This document shows, one piece after another, positions 1 to 12,600 of a stretch of 64,000 nucleotides of DNA. Numbering within the stretch: the first letter of the stretch is position 1; each line of letters opens with the position of its first letter. The position numbers and the translations under genes are program-made. A model generated the notes under the pieces. That model was not told the DNA's origin. It saw only the letters and a program-made list of their open reading frames with translations, and made no database searches. Source of the stretch: Liolophura sinensis (Eukaryota > Mollusca > Polyplacophora > Chitonida > Chitonidae); NCBI RefSeq assembly GCF_032854445.1, contig NW_027017953.1:684501-748500 (forward strand), given 5' to 3'.

Positions 1-559
1 TACTGGTCAGTAGTTGAGAGTAAAATGTCTCAATCTTCTTGATCAAATTGATTGTCAGTGTAAGTGTGGCAAGCGTAAATTGAGATGACCCTTTCAAACG
101 TAAAGCTTACGTGTTGATTGGTTATTGACATATTGCCCTACAGCCAATGGATTCACAGGAAACTTTGTTAACCAGCTGAGATCTCCCAGTGGGTACAGTC
201 CAATACGGTCTCTTTGGCAGCATGACCTTTACAAAACAATGTCAACACAGAAACATATTTTTTTTTTTTTAAAAAGCAAGCAGTAATGAAGTTATTTGCT
301 TCTTTGTTGTCTGATGCAGCACTTGGCAATATTCTGCGTTTCAAAAGCCATGTGTGAGAATTACACAAGTATAATTTTATAAAAGAACCAGCAAATTTGT
401 CTCTCTAACCAATATGTGTTAATTAACATGCATGTATACTGCTTCATTATTTATATATTCTTTCTGTGTGGTTGATAAAACAGATCAATTAATTAATGGC
501 CTGCTAAACCAAAAGCTTAAATGTGCCGCTTCACTGCAGTATTATGGGAGGTCTCAAAC

Positions 560-683
560 CTGTATATAATCCATGATAAGTGTTTGTCATTGCCGTCAAT
601 CAGAGTTCCATCCAGACAACGGAAAATAAACGGGTTAGCAAGACTGGCGAAGAATATCGGCTCATAGGGTAGGTATATGGTGC
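560..683 (-). CDS. possible coding exon of an unrecognised gene
   Basis: On the minus strand a 124-nt open segment lies between an acceptor-like TTCCAG and a donor-like TACAG|GTTTGAG. It would encode a hydrophobic peptide containing LPYEPIFFASLANPFIFR and ending DKHLSWIIYR, with phases 2 + 40 codons + 2. The composition looks protein-like, but I recognise no family and the donor is weak. The open frame continues through the acceptor, so the true exon could start further upstream. It may belong with the candidate exon at 2043-2181, although their phases do not join directly, so at least one exon would be missing between them. Confidence 0.3.
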
Positions 684-1254
684 CTGGAAGTGAAATCAAG
701 TGCTTGTAATCTTCATGTTCAATATCAAACTTTGAATTAGTGGAACTACAATACTTTCTTCAACATAAAATATGTGTGTAAGATTTAAATCCCACAAGAG
801 TATGTCTCCTGCATCCAGGATCTTGAAGCAATCTTAGACTTAAGTCAAAAATGACTGAATTTGGGATGTTCGTTTCCGTTATTTTAGCTGAAATTTATTC
901 TATAATACCTTACCTAGAATTTACATTGTCAAGCAATACTTTCACCTTGTTACATAGGAAATAGCAATTTTATATTCATTTCAAATTTTGGCTTAAATCT
1001 AAGGTCGTTTCATGATCCAGGGGCCTGTTCTATTTCTAATACCTCAATGAACTTTAACACTGGCTAATCTCAATTACAAAGACAGCTTTCAGTACAAATT
1101 TCAAACTGACAGACTTATTTATTTGTTTGACTTGTACCACATTACCATACTCACTAATATTTCCTGCATTTGGATTGGGGAAACTAGATGAATGACAAAG
1201 GAAACCAGACAAAATTATTGGAGACCAGAAAATACACTGACGATATCAGGTAGT

Positions 1255-1830
1255 ACATGCTGAAATTCTGGCAGTGCAGACAGGAAACCAGCCAGTGCAT
1301 GAAGGCAACCACATAGTGCACAGATGAAAACAGACAGTGTACAAAGGAAACAGACAGTGCACAGAGGAAACCAGGAAATACACAATGGTGACCAGGCAGT
1401 GCACAGACGAAACCAGGCAGTGCATGGAGGAAATGAGGCAGTGCTCAAAGGAAACCAGGCAGATTACAGGGAAAATCAGGCAGTGCACAAAGGACATCAG
1501 GCAGTGCACAGAGGAAATCAGGCAGTGTGCAGAACAAGCAGACAGTGCATTGTGAAAACCAGGCAGTGCATGGTGGAAAGAGGCGTGTACACAGAGGGAA
1601 GAAACCAGGAAGTGCATGGAGCAAAGAGGGGGAGTGCATTGAGGAAAGAAACCAGGCAGTGCATGGAGGAAAGAGGGGAGTGCATAGAGGAAAGAAACCA
1701 GGCAGTGCATGGAGGAAAGAGGGGAGTACATAGAGGAAACCTCTTAGGGCACAGTGAAATTAGGCAGTGCACAGTGGAAAGTAGGCAGTGCGCAGAAGAA
1801 ACCACTTGCCACAACCAGTGCAAGGAACTG
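1255..1830. repeat. 21-bp minisatellite (42-bp variants in the second half)
   Basis: The repeat core GAAACCAGGCAGTGCACAGAG recurs every 21 bp from about 1255. From about 1560 it alternates with a GGAAAGAGGGGAGTGCAT block, giving 42-bp units. Because 21 and 42 are multiples of 3, open frames run across it on both strands. The low-complexity peptides (RQCTEET-type and ALPGF-type) argue that these are not genes. Confidence 0.9.
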
Positions 1831-2042
1831 CAGAATCTTTAAGACATGATGGGTACTGTAATTGCTACCTGGGTACATGGAGACGATGGCGCCTGGGGGA
1901 ACCGTGCCTCTACACACAGCCACACCTGTCCCTCCTGTTGCTAACTGACTTGTGCACCTCTGCACAGCATAGCCCAGGTGGGTAAACATCAGGTCTAAGT
2001 TCTCTGAGCATACCTCTTGCGGCAATTTACGTGGCGTCCCAC

Positions 2043-2181
2043 CTGACCATTGGGACCATTTTATCTATCCCATCCTGAGAGGTGTCATGGAGAGCTGTGA
2101 AGAAGTTTAACAAAGTCTTCTCAACATCTTCATCCGCGATAATCTTGTCTGGTTGACCCTTAGGGGACTGATCGCCGAGCT
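2043..2181 (-). CDS. possible coding exon of an unrecognised gene
   Basis: On the minus strand, TGATTTATTTCAG is a good 3' splice site and ATGGTCAG|GTGGGA a fair 5' splice site. The 139 nt between them stay open in one phase (2 + 45 codons + 2). The peptide is polar and helical in character, including KIIADEDVEKTLLNFFTALH and ending DKMVPMVR. It looks like genuine coding sequence but I do not recognise the protein. If real, it belongs to a minus-strand gene whose 5' end lies between here and EIF2B2. Confidence 0.45.
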
Positions 2182-3430
2182 CTGAAATAAATCACACAAT
2201 AAATTTATATATTTTTTTTTTTTTGAGATTTGATCTTAATTGATGCTGTACTTAATATTTCTGTTATATATCCTAGCTCATAGGCAGAGTTAACTGAGCA
2301 AAGCTTATCGGAAAACACCTCATCGGGTACCTGGCATAGTCATTGACTTAAAGCTACAGCCAAACCAAGGAAAGCATCTTGTCTTATTAGCCGCTAGTGC
2401 ATAAGCTTCCTTTAAGACATAGTGTGGGCGACATTTCATACATTTATATATTACTATACAAGATGATGTTCACCTGACTTCGTGAATGCAGTCGCAGACT
2501 GTACTCATGGTCTAAACTTGAACAAAATCTGCATGCATCCTGATACTGCATCCCTACACTGACCAGACGAGCCACATGTGGCTTTATGTCCCACAGTTAG
2601 ATAAATGAGTCGTTACACGAACTCAGATAGATGTACAGTGGGTCTAACAGGAGTCCAGGCGCTCTCTGCAACACAATCTCCATTTATTATGCTTTCATCG
2701 TGTTGTTTCTTAATCCGTCAGTAATGAAAAGCTGCTGAGTGTATTCCAGAGTGCTGAGGTCAAATCATGTATCATGTAGGCTCCTACCAGGTGTTGTATC
2801 TGTATAAATACACAACATGTAACATACTGGGCTGGGGTCTACATCCATGCATGTTGTTAGTTTTTTCTTTTTTGCTTTTTTTTTTCACTTGATTTTTTGT
2901 TTTCAGTTAGCCAAGAAATCCACTGTGAACTTATAAAATTGGGTAAGGCCTAGTATGGATGGCATCGGTCTCCGTGTATCAGTAAATTAAGCCATACTTA
3001 GGCTTGATTTTCGAGCTAGTTTTCAGTCATATCGAGCGAGTTTCTATACCAGTGCTACTTCCAGATCTTTAACTACAACTAGAGTTTAATTAGATTGTAA
3101 ACTCTAGGACATGTCAATGTGCCACATAACAGCATCACATATACAACCTGTGACAACTGTCATGTAATGTGACACGGCGTGGGAGACTAGGTCATGTGAT
3201 TCACTGATTGATGATGAGTGTCACCTGTGTTTCAAGTTGATAGCCAGCCAGGGAACAAATCGATATCGATATTGATTCCATTTCTTAAGCAGGCGGTTCC
3301 ACATAGCATGTCAGTAAATATTGCTTAACTTAATGGCAACAAAAACAACCTAACTCCCCATCATCGGGGAAGGACGCGTGATGTTTCTAAGGGCGCTGAC
3401 ATGTTTTAAGTCCCACTGTAGAATTTGAAA
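2182..3430. other. intergenic or upstream DNA, no gene recognised
   Basis: AT-rich unique sequence upstream of EIF2B2. No convincing exon, RNA gene or tandem array was found. A short minus-strand segment near 2470-2510 reads like coding sequence (HEYSLRLHSRSQ) before a GTGAAC donor, but its phase does not fit the 2043-2181 candidate, so it is not called. Confidence 0.5.
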
Positions 3431-3536
3431 TGCTGTGATTGGTCAATATTATTACTTCCGGCTGATGAAAGTTTGAAGACAACAGCAACAGCACTGGCAT
3501 CGACATTTTATGGGGGAAAATTGTTAACACATTAAC
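3431..3536 (+). promoter_or_regulatory. proximal promoter of EIF2B2 (CCAAT and ETS-like sites)
   Basis: An inverted CCAAT box (GATTGGTCAAT, core 3438-3442) lies about 95 bp before the start codon. An ETS-type element ACTTCCGG follows at 3454-3461. This pair is typical of TATA-less housekeeping promoters, which suits an eIF2B subunit. The transcription start cannot be placed from sequence alone. Confidence 0.5.
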
Positions 3537-3610
3537 ATGCCAAGCGGAGAGAGTGAAAAGAAAGAGTTGAACGAAAGGATCGAGTCATTCGTGAGTGATC
3601 TGAAACAAGG
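3537..3610 (+). CDS. EIF2B2: EIF2B2 exon 1 (start codon, codons 1-25)
   Basis: The start ATG at 3537 opens [18 protein letters not shown], closely resembling vertebrate eIF2B-beta N-termini. The exon ends in phase 2 at AAACAAGG|GTGAGT, and the split glycine is completed by exon 2. The short N-terminus matches the family, so no upstream start is needed. Confidence 0.93.
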
Positions 3611-6600
3611 GTGAGTAAATTCAGCTCAAAGACGAAAAACATTTGTATACTGAAGTATCATAGGAGCTTTCGTCCAACGTGGTATCACCACACAATATGT
3701 CCTACATGTATATGGGAGTCGGATCATTGTAAGGAAGACTAGTTAATACGGTACAGAGAAGAAACAGTACTTAGTATTTATTTTATTTTTCATTTAATCT
3801 CAGAACCATGTGGTTATAATTGCTTTCCAAACCCAAAACGATGAACTCGTGTTTTATTATGGCAGTATTTATTTATTTCTTTGATTGGTGTTTTACGCCG
3901 TACTCAAGAATATTTCACTTATATGACTGCGGCCAGCATTATGGTGGTTGGTAACCGGGCAGAGCCTGGGGGAAACCCACAACCATCTGCAGGGAGAGAT
4001 AATGTCTGTAAGTTTTATTTGTACAAGAAAATATAAGTGTACTGATCTCGTGAACATATCTCCCGCGATCGACTTACTGAATATGAAGGTTCAGTGAAGT
4101 ACCCCAGCATACCTGATAAATACCCCAGCATACCGGATAAATACCCCAGCATACCTGATAAAAACCCCAGCATACCCAATAAATACCCCGACAGACTTGA
4201 TAAATACCCCGACAGACTTGATAAATACCCTAGCATACCAGATAAATACCTCGACAGACTTGATAAATACCCTAGCATACCTGATAAATACCCCGACAGA
4301 CTTGATAAGTACCCTAGCATACCTGATAAAAACCACAAAAGACTTGATAAATACCCTAGCATACCTGATAAATACCTCGACAGACTTGCTAAATACCCAA
4401 GCATACCTGATAAATACCCCGACAGACAAGATAAATACCCTAGCATACCTGATAAATACCTCAACAGACTTGATAAATACCCTAGCATACTCAATAAATA
4501 CCCCGACAGACTTGATAAATACCCCAGCATACCCAATAAATACCCCGACAGACTTGATAAATACCCTAGCATACCTGATAAATACCCCAACAGACATGAT
4601 AAATACCCCAGCATACCTGATAAATACCCCAGCATACCTGATAAATACCCCGATAGACTTGATAAATACCCTAGCATACCTGCTAAATACCTTGACAGAC
4701 TTAATAAATACTCCAGCATACCCAATAAATACCCCAGCATACTCAATAAATACCCCAGCATACCTGATAAATACCCCAACAGACATGATAAATACCCCAG
4801 CATACCTGATAAATACCCCAGCATACCTGATAAATACCCCAACATACTCAATAAATACCCCAGCATACCTGATAAATACCCCAACAGACATGATACTTAG
4901 CCCCAACAGACATGATAAATACCCCAGCATGCCTGATAAATACCCCATCATACCTGATAAATACCCCAGCATACCTGATAAATACCCCAACAGACATGAT
5001 AAATACCCCAGCATACCTGATAAATACCCTAGCATACCTGATAAATACCCCGACAGACTTGATAAATACCCAAGCATACCTGCTAAATACCTCGACAGAC
5101 TTAATAAATACTCCAGCATACCCAATAAATACCCCAGCATACTCAATAAATACCCCAGCATACCTGATAAATACCCCAACTGACATGATAAATACCCCAA
5201 CATACTCAATAAATACCCCAGCATACCTGATAAATACCCCAACAGACATGATACTTAGCCCCAACAGACATGATAAATACCCCAGCATGCCTGATAAATA
5301 CCCCAGCATACCTGATAAATACCCCAGCATACCTGATAAATACCTCGACAGACCTGATAAATACCCCATAAATACCCCAGCATACCTGATAAATACCCCG
5401 ACAGACTTGATAAATACCCTAGCATACCTGCTAATTACCTCGACAGACTTAATAAATACTCCAGCATACCCAATAAATACCTCAGCATACTCAATAAATA
5501 CCCCAGCATACCTGATAAATACCCCAACAGACATGATAAATACCCCAGCATACCTGATAAATACCCCAGCATACCTGATAAATACCACAACTGACATGAT
5601 AAATACCCCAACATACTCAATAAATACCCCAGCATACCTGATAAATACCCCAACAGACATGATACTTAGCCCCAACAGACAAGATAAATACCCCAGCATG
5701 CCTGATAAATACCCCAGCATACCTGATAAATATCCCAGCATACCTGATAAATACCCCAGCATGCCTGATAAATACCCCAGCATACCTGATAAATACCCCA
5801 GCATACCTGATAAATACCTCGACAGACCTGATAAATACCCCATAAATACCCTAGCATACCTGATGAACACCTCGACAGACATAATACTTAGCCCCAACAG
5901 GCATCATATATATCCCAACTGACCTCATGAATACCCCAACCGACGTGATAAATACCCCAACATACCTGATAAATACCACAACATACCTGATAAATACCCC
6001 CAACAGACATGATAAATACCCCAACTAACCTCTTGAATACCCCAACCCACATGATAAATACACCAACATACCTGATAAATACCCCAGCATACCTGATAAA
6101 TACCACAACAAACGTGATAAATGCTTTAACAGACCTGATAAATAATCTGCAAATTTCCAGGTTGTGTTCTAAGACACATGTCGTAGAGGTTCTAAGGCAA
6201 AGGCCCTAACACTTTGCCACAGCCAATTCCTCTAGCCTCATTTGAGGCTAATATCAGCATGAGGGGGTTGACAAAGTGCTACTTGTCCTAGTGTCACTTT
6301 ACCGGCCTGGATAGCACAGTTGGTAGAGCGTTCGCTTCATGAGCGGTAGATCCAGGATCAATCCTGGGTTGAGTCACCTAAGACTTTAAAAGGGGAAGTT
6401 GGAACTTCCTCGCCGGGCATTCAGCATAATGGGGGTAGTGCAATAACTGGTTGACCCGTATCAGTATAATGGCTCGGGTAGGGCAACTTACTTGCCTTCG
6501 GTAAGTCATCTCAGTGCACTTCTAGTGAAGCAGCACTAGATAAAAGAGTGATGGAAATCCGTCCTGCAACAAGGAGGCACATTACACATACATGCACCCT

Positions 6601-9600
6601 AATGATTCCTTCGTCGTCATATGACTGAAAAATTGTTGTGCTATGACATTAAACCCCAAGCACTCACTCACTCACTCACTCACTAGTGTCACTTTAATGA
6701 TACACGGAGCACAATAATGATGTGACCTGCGATGAGGAGACGCCATTATGGTCTGGCAAAGGATGATCAAGGAAAGGGACTGATGAACTTCCAAAAAACA
6801 ATAGAGGAGCAAAACTTTTGCTTGAATCCAGAAAGAGCTCTTCCCATCTTGAACTTGCGTCACTTGTGAACTGTGTAGCGCTATACATGTATGTAGGCCT
6901 ATTCATGATTCAGATTAACAGGATTGTATAGAGACACGAACTGGATATACCATTATCTGCATTGTTTTTACAGAACCTTTCATGGATCCTACAATGTGGC
7001 CTTGAAGACGGTGAATTTATTAATCAGTGTTATAGGCCAGAAGAAATGGACCAATGCTGGGTAAGCTTGAAATGCCACCAATCATGAAGGGATTGGATCT
7101 TTACAGGGAAAGTAAATTTCCTGTAATGAATTATTGAAAAAGAAACATAATACTGTGTTAAAGTGTGGCTTATTTTTTTTTTTTTGAGAATTACATTTTA
7201 TCCTTAGAGCTTTAGATGTTTCATTTCTTTCTTTAGTTTTTATTCTGTTATGTTAACAGTAAATTTACCAGAAAACCTTGTATCTTAGTGACAGTTATCT
7301 GATCACATACTCCATGACCGTAGGACTCTAGAAACTGCATGAACAAAGTAATGCCTAATGCATGCACCTGAACTGTGTCATAATACTACAGCTTTTAAAA
7401 TTCATGGTCGCCACGATATTGTTAAAATACTGCTGAGGCGTTAAGCCATAATCACTCATTCAACGCGTTCATGGCATTACACAAACAATCAAATAAATAA
7501 ATGAAATCAAAAGATGCATGAAGAAAACAGTGCAAATGTGCAGAGATGTATGTTATAACAGAATATCTTCAGTATACGTTTGATCTGCCGTGACTATATT
7601 ACTGTATCAGGGAGTTGATGGAATCCGTGAGAGAGGAGGGAAAACGGATGATGGCTGCCCAGTCCTCGGAGACGGCTGTAGGAAACATGGCACGAAGAGT
7701 TCTGAAGATCATCAGAGAGGAATATGCCACGTAATGTTTCTACTTCATGTTTCCTTTGCATTCAGGGTTTAAATCACCCCTGATATTTAACTCCGTGACA
7801 TGAGTTACATAGTGATGAGTGTGCTGTAAAACATAGGACTTGCCTGTTTATAGCATTCCAGTGGCATGTAGAACTGTGAGGGTTTGTGTGTATGCCTCAC
7901 TGCTGGCAGATGTTTTAATGCATCTTGAGGAGTTTAATCAGCTTTGGATCAGTAGATAAGATTTGTTGCAGCAGCTTCCCTGCCCCTCTATTCCCAGAGA
8001 TCTCATTTTGTAAGCAAAAACTACTTTAGCTTGCTGTAAAACAGTGAGGTAATAAGTTTCTGAATAATTTTGACAATGTACTTGATGTGGCCTAATGATG
8101 AGGTATTCGATGTCTTGTTGTTCTGGCCTAATGATGAGGTATTCAATGTCTTGTTGTTCTGGCCTAATGATGAGGTATTCAATGTCTTGTTGTTCTGACT
8201 TCAGATCTAAAGGGAAGTCAGAAGAGGGAGATCCCCAGGAATCTTTACAGGTGAGCTATGTGTCATACACAGGTCCACTGTACAGGTAAGCTGTGTGTCA
8301 TATGCAGGCCTGCTGTACAGGTAAGCTTTGTGTCATACACAGGTACAGTGTACAGGTCAGCTTTGTGTCCACTGTACAGGTGAGGTTTGTGTGATACACA
8401 GGTCCACTGTACAGGCGAGCTTTGTGTCCACTGTACAGGTGAGGTTTGTGTCATGCACACGTCAACTGTACAGGTGAGTTTTGTGTCATACGCAGGTCCA
8501 CTGTACAGGTCAGCTTTGTGTCATACACACGTCCACTGTACAGGTGAGGTTTGTGTCATGCACACGTCTACTGTACAGTTGAGCTTTGTGTCATACACAT
8601 GTCCACTGTACAGATGAGGCTTGTTTCATACACACGTCCACTGTACAGGTCAGCTTTGTGTCATACACAGGTCCACGGTACAGGTGAGGTTTGGCGTCAT
8701 ACGTAGGTCCACTGTACAGGTGAGCTTTGTGTCATACACACGTCCACTGTACAGATGAGGTTTGTTTCATACACACGTCCACTGTACAGGTCAGCTTTGT
8801 GTCATACACAGGTCCACGGTACAGGTGAGGTTTGGCGTCATACGTAGGTCCACTGTACAGGTGAGCTTTGTGTCATACACAGGTCCACTGTACAGGTGAG
8901 TTTTGTGTCATACACACGTCCACTGTACAGGTGAGCTTTGTGTCATACACAGGTCCACTGTACATGTGAGGTTTGTGTCATGCACACGTCCACTGTACAG
9001 GTGAGCTTTGTGTCATGCACATGTCCACTGTACAGGTGAGGTTTGGTGTCATACGCACGTCCACTGTACAGGTGAGCTTTGTGTCATACGCAAACCCACT
9101 GTACATGTGAGGTTTGTGTCATACACAGGTCCACTGTACAGGTGAGGTTTGTGTCATACGCAGGTCCACTGTACAGGTGAGCTTTGTGTCATACACAGGT
9201 CCACTGTACAGGTGAGCTTTGTGTCATACGCAAACCCACTGTGCAGGTGAGGTTTGTGTCATACACACGTCTACTGTACAGGTGAGTTTTGTGTTATATG
9301 TAGGTCCACTGCACCGGCCTGCTTTGTGTCATACACAGGTCCACTGTACAGGTGAGCTTTGTGTCATACACAGGTCCACCCTACAGGTTAGCTTTGTGTT
9401 GTACATGCACAGGTCCAGTCTACAGGTGAGCTTTGTGTTGTACATGCACAGGTCCACCCTACAGGTGAGCTGTGTGTTGTACATGCACAAGTCCAGTCTA
9501 CGGGTGAGCTTTGTGTTGTACATACATAGGTCCACCCTACAGGTTAGCTTTGTGTTGTACATACATAGGTCCAATGTAATGGTGAGCTTTGTGTTGTACA

Positions 9601-12600
9601 TGCACAGGCCCAGTCTACAGGTGAGCTTTGTGTTGTACATGCACAGGTCCACCCTGCAGTTGAGCTTTGTGTTGTACATGCACAGGCCCAATCTACAGGT
9701 GAGCTTTGTGTTGTACATACATAGGTCCACCCTACAGGTTAGCTTTGTGTTGTACATACATAGGTCCAATGTAATGGTGAGCTTTGTGTTGTACATGCAC
9801 AGGTCCAGTCTACAGGTGAGCTTTGTGTTGTACATGCACAGGTCCACCCTGCAGGTGAGCTTTGTGTTGTACATGCACAGGCCCAATCTGCAGGTGAGCT
9901 TCGTGTCATACACAAGTTAAATCTACACAGCACAAAAGCATGAAATGAAATTACATAAATAACTATTTAAAATGAATGTGAATATATGTAATAAATAGAA
10001 AAACACACTTCTGGAAAATTGATCACTTGGAGAAAGAATAGAATTAAAAACTGGAATAATTAATATATGTATAACCAAAGTTAAGACAGGAAAGATGTAA
10101 GATTAGTGTAAGTCATGTATATGTGGGATTAGTGAAAGTCATGCAGAATTAGTGTAAGTCATGTAGGATTAGAGTATGTCTTGTAGCATGGTAAAGGATG
10201 AAATATGCCTTATGTTAACTGTTTGTGTTTTCAGAAACTACTACTGGCAGAAGGCAAGATTGATGACTACTCAATCACCTTTCAAGATCTCAAAGTATGT
10301 TTAGTACAGTTTTTTACTTGCAGTGTTTTCTTCATTGAGAACTAAAACCACTCTTTCCTGTCAATCATGAGATGGCAATTCAGCTAAATGCAGAATAAAC
10401 TTAGCAAAACTTTCCAACAATATGATGGCGGATTTTTCAATGTGCTTTTAGGTTAGCATCACATTGCTGCAGTCATATAATGAGGGTCTCACTCATGATA
10501 TGAAAGCATGAGGCAGAGGTGCGTACAGTGTAGCTGCGTACGTGGGAAGGTCTGCCAACAACATGCGGATGGTCATTGGTTTCTCCCAGTTCTTCCTTGT
10601 TTCCTCCAATAATGCTGTTAGCCTTCGTTAAAGTGAAATATTCTGGAATATGACATAAAACATCAATCAAATAAATAAATGAACAAACAAACAATGTAGC
10701 TGTGTGCAGCCTCAAATTCAGGTCAATATGTAGTTATCTGCCCTTGAGTGTTCCACAGATGTCTTTGGTTGAAGATGACCATCACTTCATTGTCCCCAGT
10801 TATGAAAGCGTCACATCATTACAGCTGTGAGATAGGAAGATCAATACTAAAGGATGTATTTTACATTTGTTTTTTGACAGGGCTGTATAATTGATGCAGT
10901 TAGTGAGCTGAAAACAGAATTGGAAACAAGGTGAGTGTCAGCACAGTGTTATCACAATTGTACAAAGTCTTCACTTTGAACTGCGTGGATACTTTAATGA
11001 GGGAGTGAGTTATGATCTTATCTGAACTTTGCTGGAGGGAGTTATGATGTTACCTGAACTTTGATGGGGATGGTTAGTCGACAAAATTCTACAGCATAGA
11101 GGGTAAAACCAGAGCAGCGATGATGGTGTGATAGCTGGCAAATGATCACATGTAACCAGTGAAACCCGGCTACAGCATAGAGAGTAAAACCAGAGCAGCA
11201 AGACGGTTAAACCCGGCTGCAGCATAGAGAGTAAAACCAGAGCAGCAATGACGGTTAAACCCGGCTGCAACATAGAGAGTAAAACCAGAGTAAAACCAGA
11301 GCAGCAATGACGGTTAAACCCGGCTACAGCATGGAGAGTAAAACCAGAGCAGCAATGACGGTTAAACCCGGCTGCAGCATAGAGAGTAAAACCAAAGCAG
11401 CAATGACGGTTAAACCCGGCTGCAGCATAGAGAGTAAAACCAGAGCAGCAATGACGGTTAAACCCGGCTACAGCATAGAGAGTAAAACCACAGCAGCAAT
11501 GATGGTTAAACCCGGCTACAGCATGGAGAGTAAAACCAGAGCAGCAATGACGGTTAAACCCAGCTACAGCATAGAGAATAAAACCAGAGCAGCAATGACG
11601 GCTAAACCCGGCTACAGCATAGAGAGTAAAACCAGAGCAGCAATGACGGTTAAACCCGGCTACAGCATAGAGAGTAAAACCAAAGCAGCAATGACAGTTA
11701 AACCCGGCTACAGCATAGAGAGTAAAACCAGAGCAGCAATGACGGTTAAACCTGGCTACAGCATAGATAGTAAAACCAGAGCAGCAATGACAGTTAAACC
11801 CGGCTACAGCATAGAGAGTAAAACCAGAGCAGCAATGACGGTTAAACCCGGCTACATTATGGAGAATAAAAGCATGGCAACAATGACGGTTAAACCCGGC
11901 TACAACATGGAGGGTAAAACGAGAGCAGCAATGACGGTTAAACCCAGCTACAGCATGGATTGTAAAACGAGAGCAGCAATGACGGTTAAACCCGGCTACA
12001 ACATGGAGGGTAAAAGCATGGCAACAATGACGGTTAAACCCGGCTACAACATGGAGGGTAAAACCAGAGCAGCAATGACGGTTAAACCCGGCTACAGCAT
12101 GGAGGATAAAAGCATGGCAACAATGACGGTTAAACCCGGCTACAGCATGGAGGGTAAAACGAGAGCAGCAATGACGGTTAAACGCGGCTACAGCATGGAG
12201 AGTAAAACCAGAGCAGCAATGACGGTTAAACCTGGCTACAGCATGGAGGGTAAAACCAGAGCAGCAATGACGGTTAAACCCGGCTACAGCATAGAGAGTA
12301 AAACCAGAGCAGCAATGACGGTTAAACCCAGCTACAGCATAGAGAGTAAAACCAGAGCAGCAATGATGGTTAAACCCAGCTACAGCATGGAGGGTAAAAC
12401 CAGAGCAGCAATGACAGTTAAACCCGGCTACAACATGGAGGATAAAAGCATGGCAACAATGACCGTTAAACCCGGCTACAACATGGAGGGTAAAAGAATG
12501 ACAACAGTGACAGTGTGCTAGTTGGCAAATGATCACATGTAACTGGTGAAACATGGCTACAGCCTAGAGAGTAAACCATATGGCCTCTTGTTTAGTTACC

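Larger units (their letters stand above)
3611..6973 (+). other. EIF2B2 intron 1
   Basis: This 3.4-kb intron holds, in order, a reversed SINE 3' fragment, the 21-bp minisatellite array and a complete tRNA-derived SINE with a CACT tail. The remaining roughly 0.5 kb at its ends is unique sequence without recognised features. Confidence 0.9.

Noticed and set aside
4015-5922. Overlapping open frames of 268-383 codons on both strands
   Set aside because: Heptad peptides from a 21-bp intronic array; both strands open, no start context or homology.
6302-6375. Possible tRNA gene
   Set aside because: A and B boxes are present but the sequence continues into a SINE body with a CACT tail and does not fold as a complete modern tRNA by eye.
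11010-12554. 404- and 514-codon open frames
   Set aside because: Pure products of the 48-bp repeat inside EIF2B2 intron 6, open on both strands, with no conserved domain.
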